From contig CAIIXF020000011.1 of the NCBI GenBank assembly GCA_903813345.2, forward strand, positions 31,366,166 to 31,426,165: DNA of 60,000 nt, written 5' to 3'. The number at the start of each line of letters is the position of its first letter. Position 1 is the stretch's first letter. Shown piece after piece: positions 48,211 to 59,178 of the stretch. A program made the position numbers and the translations under genes. Under the pieces are notes generated by a model. It saw only the letters and a list, made by a program, of their open reading frames with translations. It did not search any database and was not told the DNA's origin. The DNA is from Owenia fusiformis (taxonomy: Eukaryota > Annelida > Polychaeta > Sabellida > Oweniidae).

Positions 48211-50311
48211 TGAAATATATTAACGACATCAGAACTAAGGGCCAATAAATGCTCCTTTAATACTTAAATGCTTGCTATTTGATTAAAAAATATAAGATTA
48301 TTATAGAGAATAAAGTAATTAAAGAAATAGATAAATTATTGATGTCCAAATTAATGAACAAATGTCCCAACAAATACGAATTATTGATTAATGTATCAGG
48401 AAAAGGAAGAGGCTCGATAGAGAGAGCTTTTTAGATGGGTATAAGTTTTTTATTATTTCGATGATCAATATAAAATTGTAACACAATTTAGGAGATGAGG
48501 TGAATTTTCATATTCTAAAATATTATTTCTGAATCATCAAAATGGATTTTTCTACAACCTTTTTGGCGAATCGATGAACTCGTTTTTCAGGTTTAACCCT
48601 TTCTTTGTGGTTAAATATAATGCCCTTTATATAATTATAGAAACAAAATATTTTGTTTCTAGGTCTTTAATTATCTAAAGTCTTACATAATGTGGACACA
48701 TATTTGTTTAACTGATCAGAAATATTTTTTTCCCCATTCATCAATTTTTCCATGTTAAAGTATAGGGGGGCTGAGATCCCCGGGAATTCCTGAGGTTTGA
48801 CCAATTATGTTATGGTTTTGAACCGATGATAAGTTTATAGAGGGAAATGCTGTTCCATCGAATTATTTGATTTTGACTGAAATTAACGCATTACGTTATT
48901 CACACTGGGAGCTACAAAATATTGGGTTACGGATTTATTAAAACGTACCTTTATCTCGCATTCTCGGTTTACCTGCGTATCATGATTTATGATCATGATT
49001 TATCGTTTATGCTTTGCTCACATAAGTTCAGATTCACCTTATGGGTGCCTACCGATTACGGTATTTTTCAACTGCCAACCGATCACCGGCAGACGTTGCG
49101 CCGGGAGAATTTTCACAATCAAAATGTAAATTACATTATAAAATATGTATCAAATGAAGAAAAGGATGTCCAGATGGGTGCTGTTCGGCAATTGTAAGAT
49201 TATAGTGTTGCTTGTAATATCATAAGTTGAAGAAAATTGGGTTCTTGGAATACATGTTCGTTAACGTTTTGATTTTGATTGTATATATTTATAATTCATA
49301 TGTAATATACGATTGACTGTACTTTGAAGAGAAAACAAGTATTTTACCAATTAATAGAAGAATTCAAAAGCTCTAGCGAAGTAACCTCTTTAGTTCATAT
49401 TCGCCAAAACGTAAAACGATAGAAAATCATATATTTTTGAAACATCGCTTATTGGAACCATTTCACTTGTCGACTAACTTGCGGTAAGTTAGTTGTACAT
49501 GAACTGGGCAGGTCGTAATATCCCTATTTACCAGTTAAAGACATTCGACATGTTATCACCGAAATAATCAGTTACGATCCGTAGTATAATTAACAAATCC
49601 AGTGCCACGGAATAAATAACTTGAAAGTGGTGATAAGCCATTCAGGACTACTTAGATTATTCATTTATTTTATTTTTCTAGTTTATTGACGGCCATTTAT
49701 GTTTGTTAAACATTTTCATCATATAAATATGTATCAAAATGTTTTGGTCTGCAATATTTCTTATTTAATAAATCTTTTTCAAGCAAATGGAAATTGTTAT
49801 CATAATTCCATCTGAAACAATGGAACAATCATATAAATATGAAATACAGGCATTTTACAGATAAAGTATAGTTAGCGTTGCTGCAGAAATAGGATTAAAA
49901 TTCCAAGCGGGGCTATTATAATACATATTATTGAAAAGGGAAATCTTAGACTGGCTGAAACTTATGTCCAAAAGATATATGAAGAATTGCCCCTAATTGA
50001 AATTGCAGCATTTTAAGAACTTACCAGGGTTTATCTATTCAAAACTAGCTACAGTTCATAAGATGCGAGGCATTTATAAAATAGTGAATCAATATTAACA
50101 ACGAAAGCATATCTATACAAGGATGGATAAAAACATTAATGCCTGGTGTAAACGGGTAGGAGGTTCTATCAATTATGGTCCTACTCTCCATTGATTTATA
50201 TGGTGACCTAAACTCTTTCCCTCATTATCTTATACGCAATATGGGCCAATAAGGGCCGTTAAGAAAGGGGACCATAATCCCTGGGGGACCATCATTTCTT
50301 TCACACCTGGT
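48211..50311. other. Gene-free stretch with one less AT-rich open block (48.92-49.2 kb)
   Basis: No gene is supported. The frame 48922-49197 (91 aa) contains a less AT-rich part (about 49020-49110), but no motif was recognised, so it may be a fragment of an old element or a lone exon. Confidence 0.4.
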
Positions 50312-50433
50312 CACATTTGCTCAGATTTATCGGCCGGCGTCCGGCCGATTGAGTATCCTGCTGACAATTGCATTCAGTTTTGAACAGAATATTTAATCTG
50401 TCGGCCGCCGGGCAATGAATCGGAGCAAATGTG
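50312..50433. repeat. GC-rich imperfect inverted repeat
   Basis: The left arm cacatttgctcagatttatc + cggccggcg and the right arm cggccgccg + ggcaatgaatcggagcaaat are inverted. A related string (aatcggccgggcgtcg...atcggagcaa) recurs near 57427-57462, so this is probably a dispersed family. Confidence 0.6.
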
Positions 50434-50653
50434 GGATAACCAATTAACGAATATCTACAGACTGCTCATCTCTTGTATAATGGTACTGTATATGTCTATG
50501 AATTCCGTCTAAAAGAAGACGTTCTCTAAAACTTTCTAATGGAATACATGTATAGAACTAGAAACACAATGCAAATTCACGTTTATGCAATATAATTTCT
50601 TTTTTATTAAATTCAATCTTACAACACTTTATGGAGCTGTTACGTTAGACCAC

Positions 50654-50770
50654 GTGGGCTCACCGTTCGCTACAGTATGGATACGTTTTGCAGATGGCAG
50701 GGCTAGACATGGACATACGGTTGGCTAATCAAATAGTTTTAAAGCAGGATATTCCGAACGGTGAGCCCAC
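50654..50770. repeat. Perfect 16-bp inverted repeat
   Basis: gtgggctcaccgttcg (50654-50669) is exactly inverted at 50755-50770, with 85 bases between. The arms are GC-rich compared with the surroundings. Confidence 0.85.
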
Positions 50771-51136
50771 ACGGCCTAGTGCAATAGCCACTCATTACAT
50801 TTCGATACTCATAACATCCTTCTGTTTCAACCGTAACTTGCTTTGATTTTATTAGGCATATTCTGTGATCTGAACACATCAGATGGGATGTGTTATAACT
50901 GTCAATAAGTGTGATAGTTATCATATACCTTAATGTCAATCCATTACATAATAGGCATTGTATTCAACCACATATAAATTAGCAAAGGCACAGATGCACA
51001 GTTTTAGGACTGGAGAAGAAATAAGATGTCATGATTTATCAGGACTCATTAGCTATTTAACATACTCTATATGTTAACATTATTATTGTATTTTGTTTCA
51101 ATTCAAAAATTGAATTCAATTAATTTTAGTTGTACA

Positions 51137-51662
51137 ATGATCATTGGTGATCCGCTCGATTACGCTGGTTACCGAAACGGTTCGTTTTGGTAACAATATG
51201 TCGGACATCGAAGGTACGATTTTTCTTTTTCCTTATTTCACGCGTTGTAGGCAGAATACCAACGACGTTTTTTGTCACAAACGTGTATCAGCATCATATG
51301 TTTTAGAAAATGTACATGTTTGCGAAAAAATAGCTCAGAAGACAACAGAATCGTCGATTTAATTCCTCACTTAAGTGCAGATCTTAACTGTTTTTCGAAA
51401 AAACCGTTTATGTAACTTAAGTGAGAAATTAAATCGACGATTCTGTTGTCTTCTGAACTATTTGTTCGCAAATATGTACATTTTCTTAAACATATGATAC
51501 TGATACACGTTTGTGTTAAAAATGTCGTCGGAATTCTGCCTACAACGTGTGAAATAAGGAAAAAAGTAAAATCGTACCTTCGATGTTCCGACATATTGTT
51601 ACCAAAACGAAACGAATCGTTTTGGTAACCAGCGTAATCGAGTGGATCACCAGTGATGATTA
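51137..51662. mobile_element. Long fold-back element, about 526 bp, nearly all arm
   Basis: Arms of about 240 bp begin near atgatcattggtgatcc and atcatcactggtgatcc (inverted) and stay alignable to the centre near 51395. Shared blocks include ctcgattacgctggttacc, acaatatgtcgg and cagaagacaacagaatcgt. Both strands give small open frames only because the arms mirror each other. A second, shorter copy lies at 37750-37995. Confidence 0.85.
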
Positions 51663-53430
51663 TCCCCGAACAATAACTCAACTGAGTCTACATTCAGCGC
51701 TTTATCGTATTCTATATGTGTTATTTTTAGTACCATCGTAAGTACATCTGTGAAGCCCCGTTGTGTAGCCTAACGTAGCTACTTGTACAATGGTAACTTT
51801 GTGAGTGTCTGTAAATGCCATGATGCAATATAAAACACTGTAAAAATCTGATAATTATTTTTGATTACTATGACAAGTAAAAGATTTATAACACTAACCT
51901 ATTGCATAGTTTTACACATCTACATGCACACATTCTACTCGAATGTTACTATTTGAGATAATTCTTTTCGAAGCGATCGTACAGTCTTCATACATTGGAA
52001 GAATCACAATTGAGCATTGTTTTTTATGATTATAATAAATATAAATATGATAAGGTTAATGACATATCAAAATCCTTGTTGGAGTGGTCAAAATCATATA
52101 CTCTCGATAAACTTTGATAAACGATTTTTATTCATTATCCATGGAAGACAAAATATGGCATATCTACACCCTGATGTGGTGTTAAATTCATGTAGGCATA
52201 TTATGTACATCTATATTTATGTTGATGTGAAATATAAAGTTATGATATTGGTCAACATGCAAAAAATGAACAAAAAATATTATTCGAAGCGTATTTCGAA
52301 AGTTTTGAGGACGACATTTTGTTTTTCGATTTTGACCAATCAGAAACATATGTCATCTCAAAAGGGGTTTACATGTTCATGTTCTCTACCTGGGAATGAG
52401 AGCCCATAATTCAATTTTTGAACTAGTCTGAAGAGACCTACATACAAAGTTCATAGAAAAAAGAAAAATCACAAATATGAATACAGTTTGATTATAAGTC
52501 TATTGGAATTGTCATCGTGTTGATTTTAAAGTCTATTACAGAAGTTACTGTTATGTTTACCACACTGGTACCAGTTAGTGGTATGTTGAATGGTATGAGT
52601 TGTTGAGTTTCACCTTCACCCAGATCATGCAGAATATCAACACGGCGTTCCTTGTAGAAAGTAGTTCTTGGTTTGTCTTACATATGATAGATAGTAAGAT
52701 ATGATAGGCAATATTCTCCCTTGACAAGATGTGACTGACACAGTTTTGTGTTGGAGTGTAGCAATATGCGGTGCAATCATACCATATCTAACATCACATA
52801 ACATGCTCATCCCCGTGCTGATCACAGAAAGATGTCAACACGATCCTATCTGAAATATAAGAAATATATATAATCAAGTTACTTGTTGTATTTCCCATAA
52901 CTTATATAAACATCCATGACCAATATTCCCATTCTATTGATATTGTTATCGTCTCGGGGTACCATAAATCGAAACAAGTAAATCCAAAATCGCAAGAAAA
53001 GATAAAGCTTGAAACAGGAACTACATGTTTCAAGACAGCTTGCAAATCCTATGGTTTTTCACATGATGAAATGGAAGAGCTAAAACTTATTCAAACATAC
53101 TAGTTAATTAGTTCTAGTAATTCATCTAGTTTGTCATTATTTATTACATTAAATATGTCTAAAGCATCGAAAAGTAATGTTTTCACCGCATGAAAGTAAA
53201 GTTGATCGATTTGTCGTACATGTAGATCGAGAGAATTGTGTGAAATCAACCGGGCTTTCTTGTGTCATCTGGGCTTTGTTCAGAATTAGTGAAACTTGAA
53301 ACATAGAAGCAAGAAAAGAAATGTACGGTTTCTGTTATTTTGCTAAAATATAGGTTTCATCGCTCTTATTTGAGGCAATGCCATGCCACATGGCAGTTGT
53401 TAATCTTATTCTTTCTTTCTTTCAATAACA
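51663..53430. other. Gene-free stretch
   Basis: AT-rich. The 130-residue frame at 52017-52409 is low in complexity (Ile/Tyr/Met-rich) and has no recognisable domain, so I do not call it a gene. Confidence 0.45.
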
Positions 53431-55050
53431 AGCCACTTAAATGTCATGTCAAACTCTGTTTATTTCGTATTATCTTCAGTAATTGTTTAACCACTCTTCA
53501 TGTTTCATAAGCTAATTCCACTCATATTGTCATGCCAAACACTGTTTATTTCATTTATCTACAAGTTGTCTATCGCATTGTTTCAAAAGCTAATCAAACA
53601 ATTGTCATACCAAACTCTGTTTATTTCGTATTATATACATGTTTTCAATCGCTTCTTTATGTTTTACAAGCTAGCTCTACTCAATTGTCATGCCAAACTC
53701 AGTTTATTTCGTAATTTTCATATGCTAATTCCACTCAATTGTCATGCCAAACTCTGTTTATTTCATTTATCTACAAGTTGACAATCGCCTCTTCGTGTTT
53801 CACAAGCTAATTCCAGCCAAATGTCATGTCAAAATCAGTTTATTTCGTATTATCTACATTTTTTCAATCGCTTCTTTATTTTTTACAAGCTAGCTCCACT
53901 CAGTTGTCATGCCCAACTCGGTTTATTTCATTTTAAGATACAGTTGTCAACCGCCCCTCGGGTCTCATAAGCGACAATCAATAATTGTCATGCCGAACTC
54001 AGTTTATTTCGTAATTTTCATATGCTAATTCCACTCAATTGTCATGCCAAACTCTGTTTATTTCATTTATCTACAAGTTGACAATCGCCTCTTCGTGTTT
54101 CACAAGCTAATTCCTGCCAATTGTCATGTCAAACTCTGTTCATTTCGTATTATCTACATGTTTTCAATCTCTTCTTTATCTTTTACAAGCTAGCTCCACT
54201 CAATTGTCATGCCAAACTCGGTTTATTTCGTTTTAAGATACAGTTGTCAACCGCCCCTCAAGTTTCATAAGCAAATTCCACTCAATTGTCATGCGAAACG
54301 TTTTATATTTCATTTATCTGCAAGTTGTCAATCGCCTCTCCATGTTTCACAAGCTAATTCCACTCAATTGTCAAACATAATTTATCTACAAGTTGTTAAT
54401 CGCCTCTTCATGTTTCAAAAGCTAATTCCACTCAATTGTCAAGCATCATTTATCTACAAGTTGTCAATCGCCTCTTTCACAAGCTAATTCCACCCAACAG
54501 TAATGTCAAACTCTGTTTATTTCGTATTATCTTCATGTTTTCAATCTCTTCTTTCTTTTTACAAGCTAGCTTCACTCAATTGCCATGCCAAACTCGGTTT
54601 ATTTCGTATTAAGATACAGTTGTCAACCGCCCTTCAGGTTAAAAAAGTGAATTACACTCAACTGTCATGCCAAATTCCGTTTATCTTTTTTCTCTACATG
54701 TTGTCAAACTCTGTTTATTTCGTATTATCTTCATGTTTTCAATCTCTTCTTTCTTTTTACAAGCTAGCTTCACTCAATTGCCATGCCAAACTCGGTTTAT
54801 TTCGTATTAAGATACAGTTGTCAACCGCCTCTTCATGTTTCAAAAGCTAATTCCACACGATTGTCATGCCAAACCCTGTTTATTTCCTATTATCTACATG
54901 TTTTCAACCTAACCTTCATTTTTTTACAAGTCAGCTCCGCTCAATTGTCATGCCAAACTCAGTTTATTATTTATTATCTACAGTTGTTAGCTGCTCTTCA
55001 TGTTTCATTAGTTAATTCCACTCAATTGTCGTGCCAAACATGTTCCAGTG
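53431..55050. repeat. Satellite-like tandem array, about 20 diverged units
   Basis: The word attgtcatgccaaactc(t/a/g)gttta and close variants recur every 50-90 bases from about 53440 to 55040. It alternates with words such as tatctacaagttgtcaatcg and ttttacaagctagctccac. Longer blocks repeat too: about 53698-53815 recurs at 54008-54125 (310 bp away), and about 54504-54625 recurs at 54702-54823 (198 bp away), so the array has higher-order structure. All open frames here derive from the repeat. Confidence 0.92.
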
Positions 55051-55974
55051 CTTTATAAGCTATAATTATCTACATGATATAAAAGCATCTTTTCAAGACT
55101 AATTATTACTACGAACAAATGACATTCAATACCTCTTCCCAAATAATATCTTCTCATCATAAACAATATCAACATCTTTGTTGCCATTGTTACACTCGTT
55201 ATATTGGACCTGAACCTGATACGACTTGGATACATTTACCGAAGAGTACATAGAAAAAGACAAATATTTTTATAAACCCTAGAGATACATATATCGAAAG
55301 ATATACAGGAATCTCTAGGATGTAACCAATGTGAACGTTCAAGATAAGTTTCACTTTCATAAATATATTGAAATACATACAAGAGCAATGAATCCGAGTT
55401 AGCCTGAGTCAATTGTCAGAGATAAAAGATTGCTTCAAGGACAACGTATTTCCAAAAATTAGTTTCTGAGTTCACACTTCGTATTATAATCCTAATATCA
55501 TTAGATCGTTTTGAGTATAGACATCACTTCAACACAAACAATCACAATGTTTAGATATGCCTCAAGCTACAAATCATATTAACGTCGTCATCATCATGAG
55601 CACCATCAGTCATCGTTGTCGCCAGAGTTATCGTCGTCATCTTGCACCTGAAAGTACAGTAATACATGTATGGATACACACCATCTTCTCTTCAACTTGC
55701 ATGCATTACAGACAACATTTGCATAATTTCAAACAGGCCTCGGTTCTGCTAAATACTCCTGCCAAAGAACCCTACCTATTCGAACGAATTGGACTAAATA
55801 CATGTTAATACGTATAGCCTGTAAAATAATATAACTCGTTAAAACTCAATCAACTAATGTTCTTTTGAGATAATGAGGATGGTGTCGAAGAAAAAAAATA
55901 ATTAAAAATTAAAAAATATCGGACACAGATAAGACACAAATAAAATCATCGATAATCAAACTGAAGAGGTTTTA
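55051..55974. other. Gene-free stretch
   Basis: Nothing supported between the satellite array and the mariner remnant. Confidence 0.5.
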
Positions 55975-57049
55975 CAGGGCGTTCAATAAGTACTGATAAA
56001 AATGCTGTAACTTTTTATTTTTTCAGATATCTAACTAATTATTTTAGTGTGGATCGTTGAGTAATATACAGTGTGTCTAAAAAAATATGTTACACTTACA
56101 AAAAGTTCAATATTTTTCATAATTTTGATTTTTCCCTAAAACATACTTTGGATATCAAAAGACAAATCTTTCTCGAATAATTTGACACCATTGAATTCAA
56201 AATCATCAAAATGAAAATTGTTCCTCAGTCAATTGTTTGCGCACAAACTTGTCATAAATCAATGTCATTTCTAAATCATTATGAATAAAATGATGCGTGC
56301 AACCAAAATTTGAATTAGTCATGTCTGCAATTTTTCTGATAGGAATTCATTCAATAATTATATTGCATCAATCTGACTATGGGAAGTTACAGTTTTTGGT
56401 CACTCCTGTCTGGGTTCATCTTCAACTGACTTTCTCCCTATTTGAAATAGCAGAACCAATGATATATGCCAGGGATAGATATAGTGTCCTCCCCAAAACC
56501 TTCATTAATGTCCTTTGTTGCATCCCATTTTAATTAACTTATGGTTGCATGTATATAGAACTTGACGCTGCTTCTAATTTGATGAATATCATTGATATAT
56601 TCTGTTCAGCAGCCATGTTAAGTGATGCCAAGGTATCTTAGTACCAGTGTGTATTACCCAACTGTCAAAATCGATTCAAAATAAAATTATTAATGACTGT
56701 TCACATTTGAAGTGGTTCTTTTGAAAAGATTTTCGTGCAGATCTAAACCACGGCGAACCATCTTAGGCTCCATCCAGTACCACCTTCCTGTTAGAGTGCA
56801 CTTCCTTGATGCCAAGGTATCTTAGTATTATATTATGAAAATGTTCACATTTGAAGTGGTTCTTTTGAAAAGATTTTCGTGCATATCTAAACTACAGCGA
56901 ACCATCTTAGGCTCCATCCAGTACCACCTTCCTGTTAGAGTGCATTCTTGTAATTCTCACAGCACAATACTCAACAACGTTCAGTAGAAAAGTTAGTCAG
57001 AAATATAAAAAAAATTCAGCAATTTTATCAGTATTTATTGAACGCCCTG
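55975..57049 (-). mobile_element. Decayed Tc1/mariner-type transposon
   Basis: 1075 bp with terminal inverted repeats CAGGGCGTTCAATAA(g/a)tactgat, flanked by TA on both sides (55973-55974, 57050-57051). On the minus strand around 56400-56531 a frame reads KWDATKDINEGFGEDT, then HWFCYFK and a stop, like the helix-turn-helix segment of mariner transposases. Stops, deletions and an internal duplication show it is dead; the catalytic core was not found. Confidence 0.8.
56624..56943. repeat. 184-bp direct duplication inside the mariner remnant
   Basis: gatgccaaggtatcttagta occurs at 56624 and 56808. Both copies continue with gttcacatttgaagtggttc and aggctccatccagtaccacc. The second copy lacks about 45 bases after the start. 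Confidence 0.85.
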
Positions 57050-57826
57050 TATATAGCTCTGATATGCAATATTTAGGCCTCTTGGATATAATCGCCTTTT
57101 TAAAAATCGCTTAAAATACGAACACTAATCCAAATTGTTATAATAAGGGTTCCTAAATACGTAGGAGTTTTTACATGATTTATAAAGATTTTGGTTACAT
57201 CTAGATAAGTATATTAAAGCCTATACCGAGTTATATATTATAATTCGATAACCAGAGCCACTACAATATTATGTTTTAGATATGAAATGTCAAAATATAT
57301 TCTATGAATAAAAAATGATGATCAACTTTGTGTTTGTGAAATACCATGAACCACAAAATACCATAGACGCGGATAAATGATTAGTTTTGCGCTTAGATAC
57401 ATATTGAATTGAATAAAAATACTCCGAATCGGCCGGGCGTCGTAGTAAATATCGGAGCAATGTGACCACGGTATCACGAGGCCTGTTCTAGGGGTATAAG
57501 TGCTAGTTTAGAAGGCATTTATTTAAGGAATAAAGACCGATATTTTATAATTTATGGCGCAATGTATGACCAAAAATTATATTCTACTCATTGTTAAAAG
57601 ACCGAAATCGCGTAGCAATTGCCAGAATAAAATCTGAGGTCATATATTTGACATTAATCATGAAATCAATTCTAATATGATAGACAGACAAGAAAAACAA
57701 TTATTACCACCTTACCGGTCCTATTCTAGGGTTATGAGTGCTAGTTTAGAAGGCATTTATTTTACTATATCAACATGAGCAGTTACGTCATATTGGCGGG
57801 CCATATTGCCGGTCAATAAATAAGGG
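57050..57826. other. Gene-free stretch with a direct repeat
   Basis: gtgctagtttagaaggcatt occurs at about 57501 and 57738 within longer similar blocks (57481-57527 and 57717-57763). The 236-bp spacing may mark duplicated or nested element ends. No gene. Confidence 0.55.
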
Positions 57827-58233
57827 TTATGTACTGGGAGGTTTTGGATATGGGGTTTATCCAGAGGGAGATATGCATATCTACCTGAGGGACCGTAGGG
57901 ACTGATGGTAGATGTGCATATCTCACGAGGAATGAACCCAATATCCAAACCGACCGTACATAACTGCTTTATCCTATACCAAGTAGAGTTTTCAGGAGCA
58001 TATGGCCATTTCAATAGTACAAGGTGTGAAAATAAACAAATCATTCATATGCAAAGTCATTTTATTGCATTACCGGAAGCGGGAAGATATGCACCGGAAG
58101 CGGGAAGATATGCACCGAAGCGGGATATATATGGCGGGAGATTTGGAGGTTCTGGATATGGAAACCTCAAAATCAGGATACGGGATATATATTACCAACT
58201 TATCTTCCTAAAACTCTACTTGGTATAGGATAA
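57827..58233. repeat. Two adjacent hairpins, the second enclosing a 21-bp tandem repeat
   Basis: The first hairpin has arms 57827-57884 and 57906-57963 (ttatgtac...gcatatctacc). The second has arms 57969-57997 and 58205-58233 (ttatcctataccaagtagag, nearly perfect). Inside the second, accggaagcgggaagatatg repeats at 58072, 58093 and (shortened) 58114. Probably a nested non-autonomous element. Confidence 0.75.
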
Positions 58234-58335
58234 TGCATTTTACAATCGGCAATTTTCCCCGAGAAATTAGATATCGTTCAGCGCGTAAGGTTTTCTTGCT
58301 ATTTCAGCTCTGGTCATTAACGGTGGTAATACTCG

Positions 58336-58443
58336 TAGTAACGTCATTTCTGCGAGCAATATAGAAAAATATTGGACCTTGGGCCTTCGGCGCTCAATCC
58401 AATATTTCAGTATATTGCCCTTCGAAATGACGTTATTGTACTA
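58336..58443. repeat. Hairpin element with arms of about 40 bp
   Basis: tagtaacgtcatttctgcga + gcaatatag...atattgga is inverted at 58397-58443 (tccaatattt...gaaatgacgttattgta). The loop contains gggccttcggcgctc. It resembles short palindromic elements common in marine invertebrate genomes (general knowledge, not checked). Confidence 0.7.
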
Positions 58444-58771
58444 CTCTTTGTATTTATGAATTTTGGCGGCCATACATATTCCAATAAAGACCATTAATTC
58501 AATTGTTGTAGCTATTGTGACTTCACGTATCGTATTAGAATTTACTATATCGACTTGACCAGTATGTGGAAATAAGATGAAATGACGTTATTAGTACTAT
58601 TCAACTTAGTTTAGCAGAAATCGGTAGTTTTCGAAAACGAAAGAATGTCGGCAACTATCTTGAATGAAGCTACAGTCAAAACAGAAATGTTTGGGAGTAC
58701 TTTGAATTTAAAACTAAGCAATCAAATGACCATATTGAAACAGTTTATGTAAAAATCCTATACAGACCAGT

Positions 58772-59178
58772 TTAAGGTACAGCTGGAAAGTAACATTTTG
58801 GTAAAAAATTGCTAGTATATACCTGCACATGTTATTTTCTGGTACAAAATTAAGTATGAAGTCATGTGTGTATTTCCTTGCTTTTTTCAGGAAAGGATCA
58901 TTACACTGTCTATTTTTAGTAAACCTGGAAACAGGTCAATGATAGTTCCTGTGTTGTCTGAAAACTTTGAAAGAAAAATAGAAAGTGTGGAATATCGGAA
59001 TGTCCTGGAGTTCCCATTGAACTCCTACCAGATCCTCTAAAAGAAGACAATGTAATGATAATTTCCTTAAAAAAGCAAGGAAATTGACACATGCCTTCAT
59101 ACTTTATTTTGTACCAGAAAATAACATGTGCAGGTATAGAAATGTTTTACCAAAATGTTACTTTCCAGCTGTACCTTA
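58772..59178. mobile_element. Fold-back MITE, about 407 bp
   Basis: Outer arms ttaaggtacagctggaaagt and (inverted) actttccagctgtacctta, continuing through aacattttggtaaaa, tgttattttctggtac and ccttgctttttt with small differences, give about 150-bp arms. The left outer edge is TTAA and the right is TTAT, so a TTAA target is possible but not proven. No transposase. Confidence 0.8.

Noticed and set aside
51144-51681. Open frames of 72, 104 and 60 aa on both strands
   Set aside because: All lie in the arms of one palindromic element and mirror each other, so they do not indicate a gene.
52017-52409. 130-aa plus-strand frame
   Set aside because: Low-complexity composition, no motif, no splice context.
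53500-55058. Several 60-115 aa frames with repeated NCHAKL/QLSCQT motifs
   Set aside because: The repeated peptides come from the tandem DNA repeat; no start, splice or domain context supports translation.
57905-58228. 107-aa plus-strand frame
   Set aside because: It runs through two hairpins and a 21-bp tandem repeat, so the open frame is accidental.
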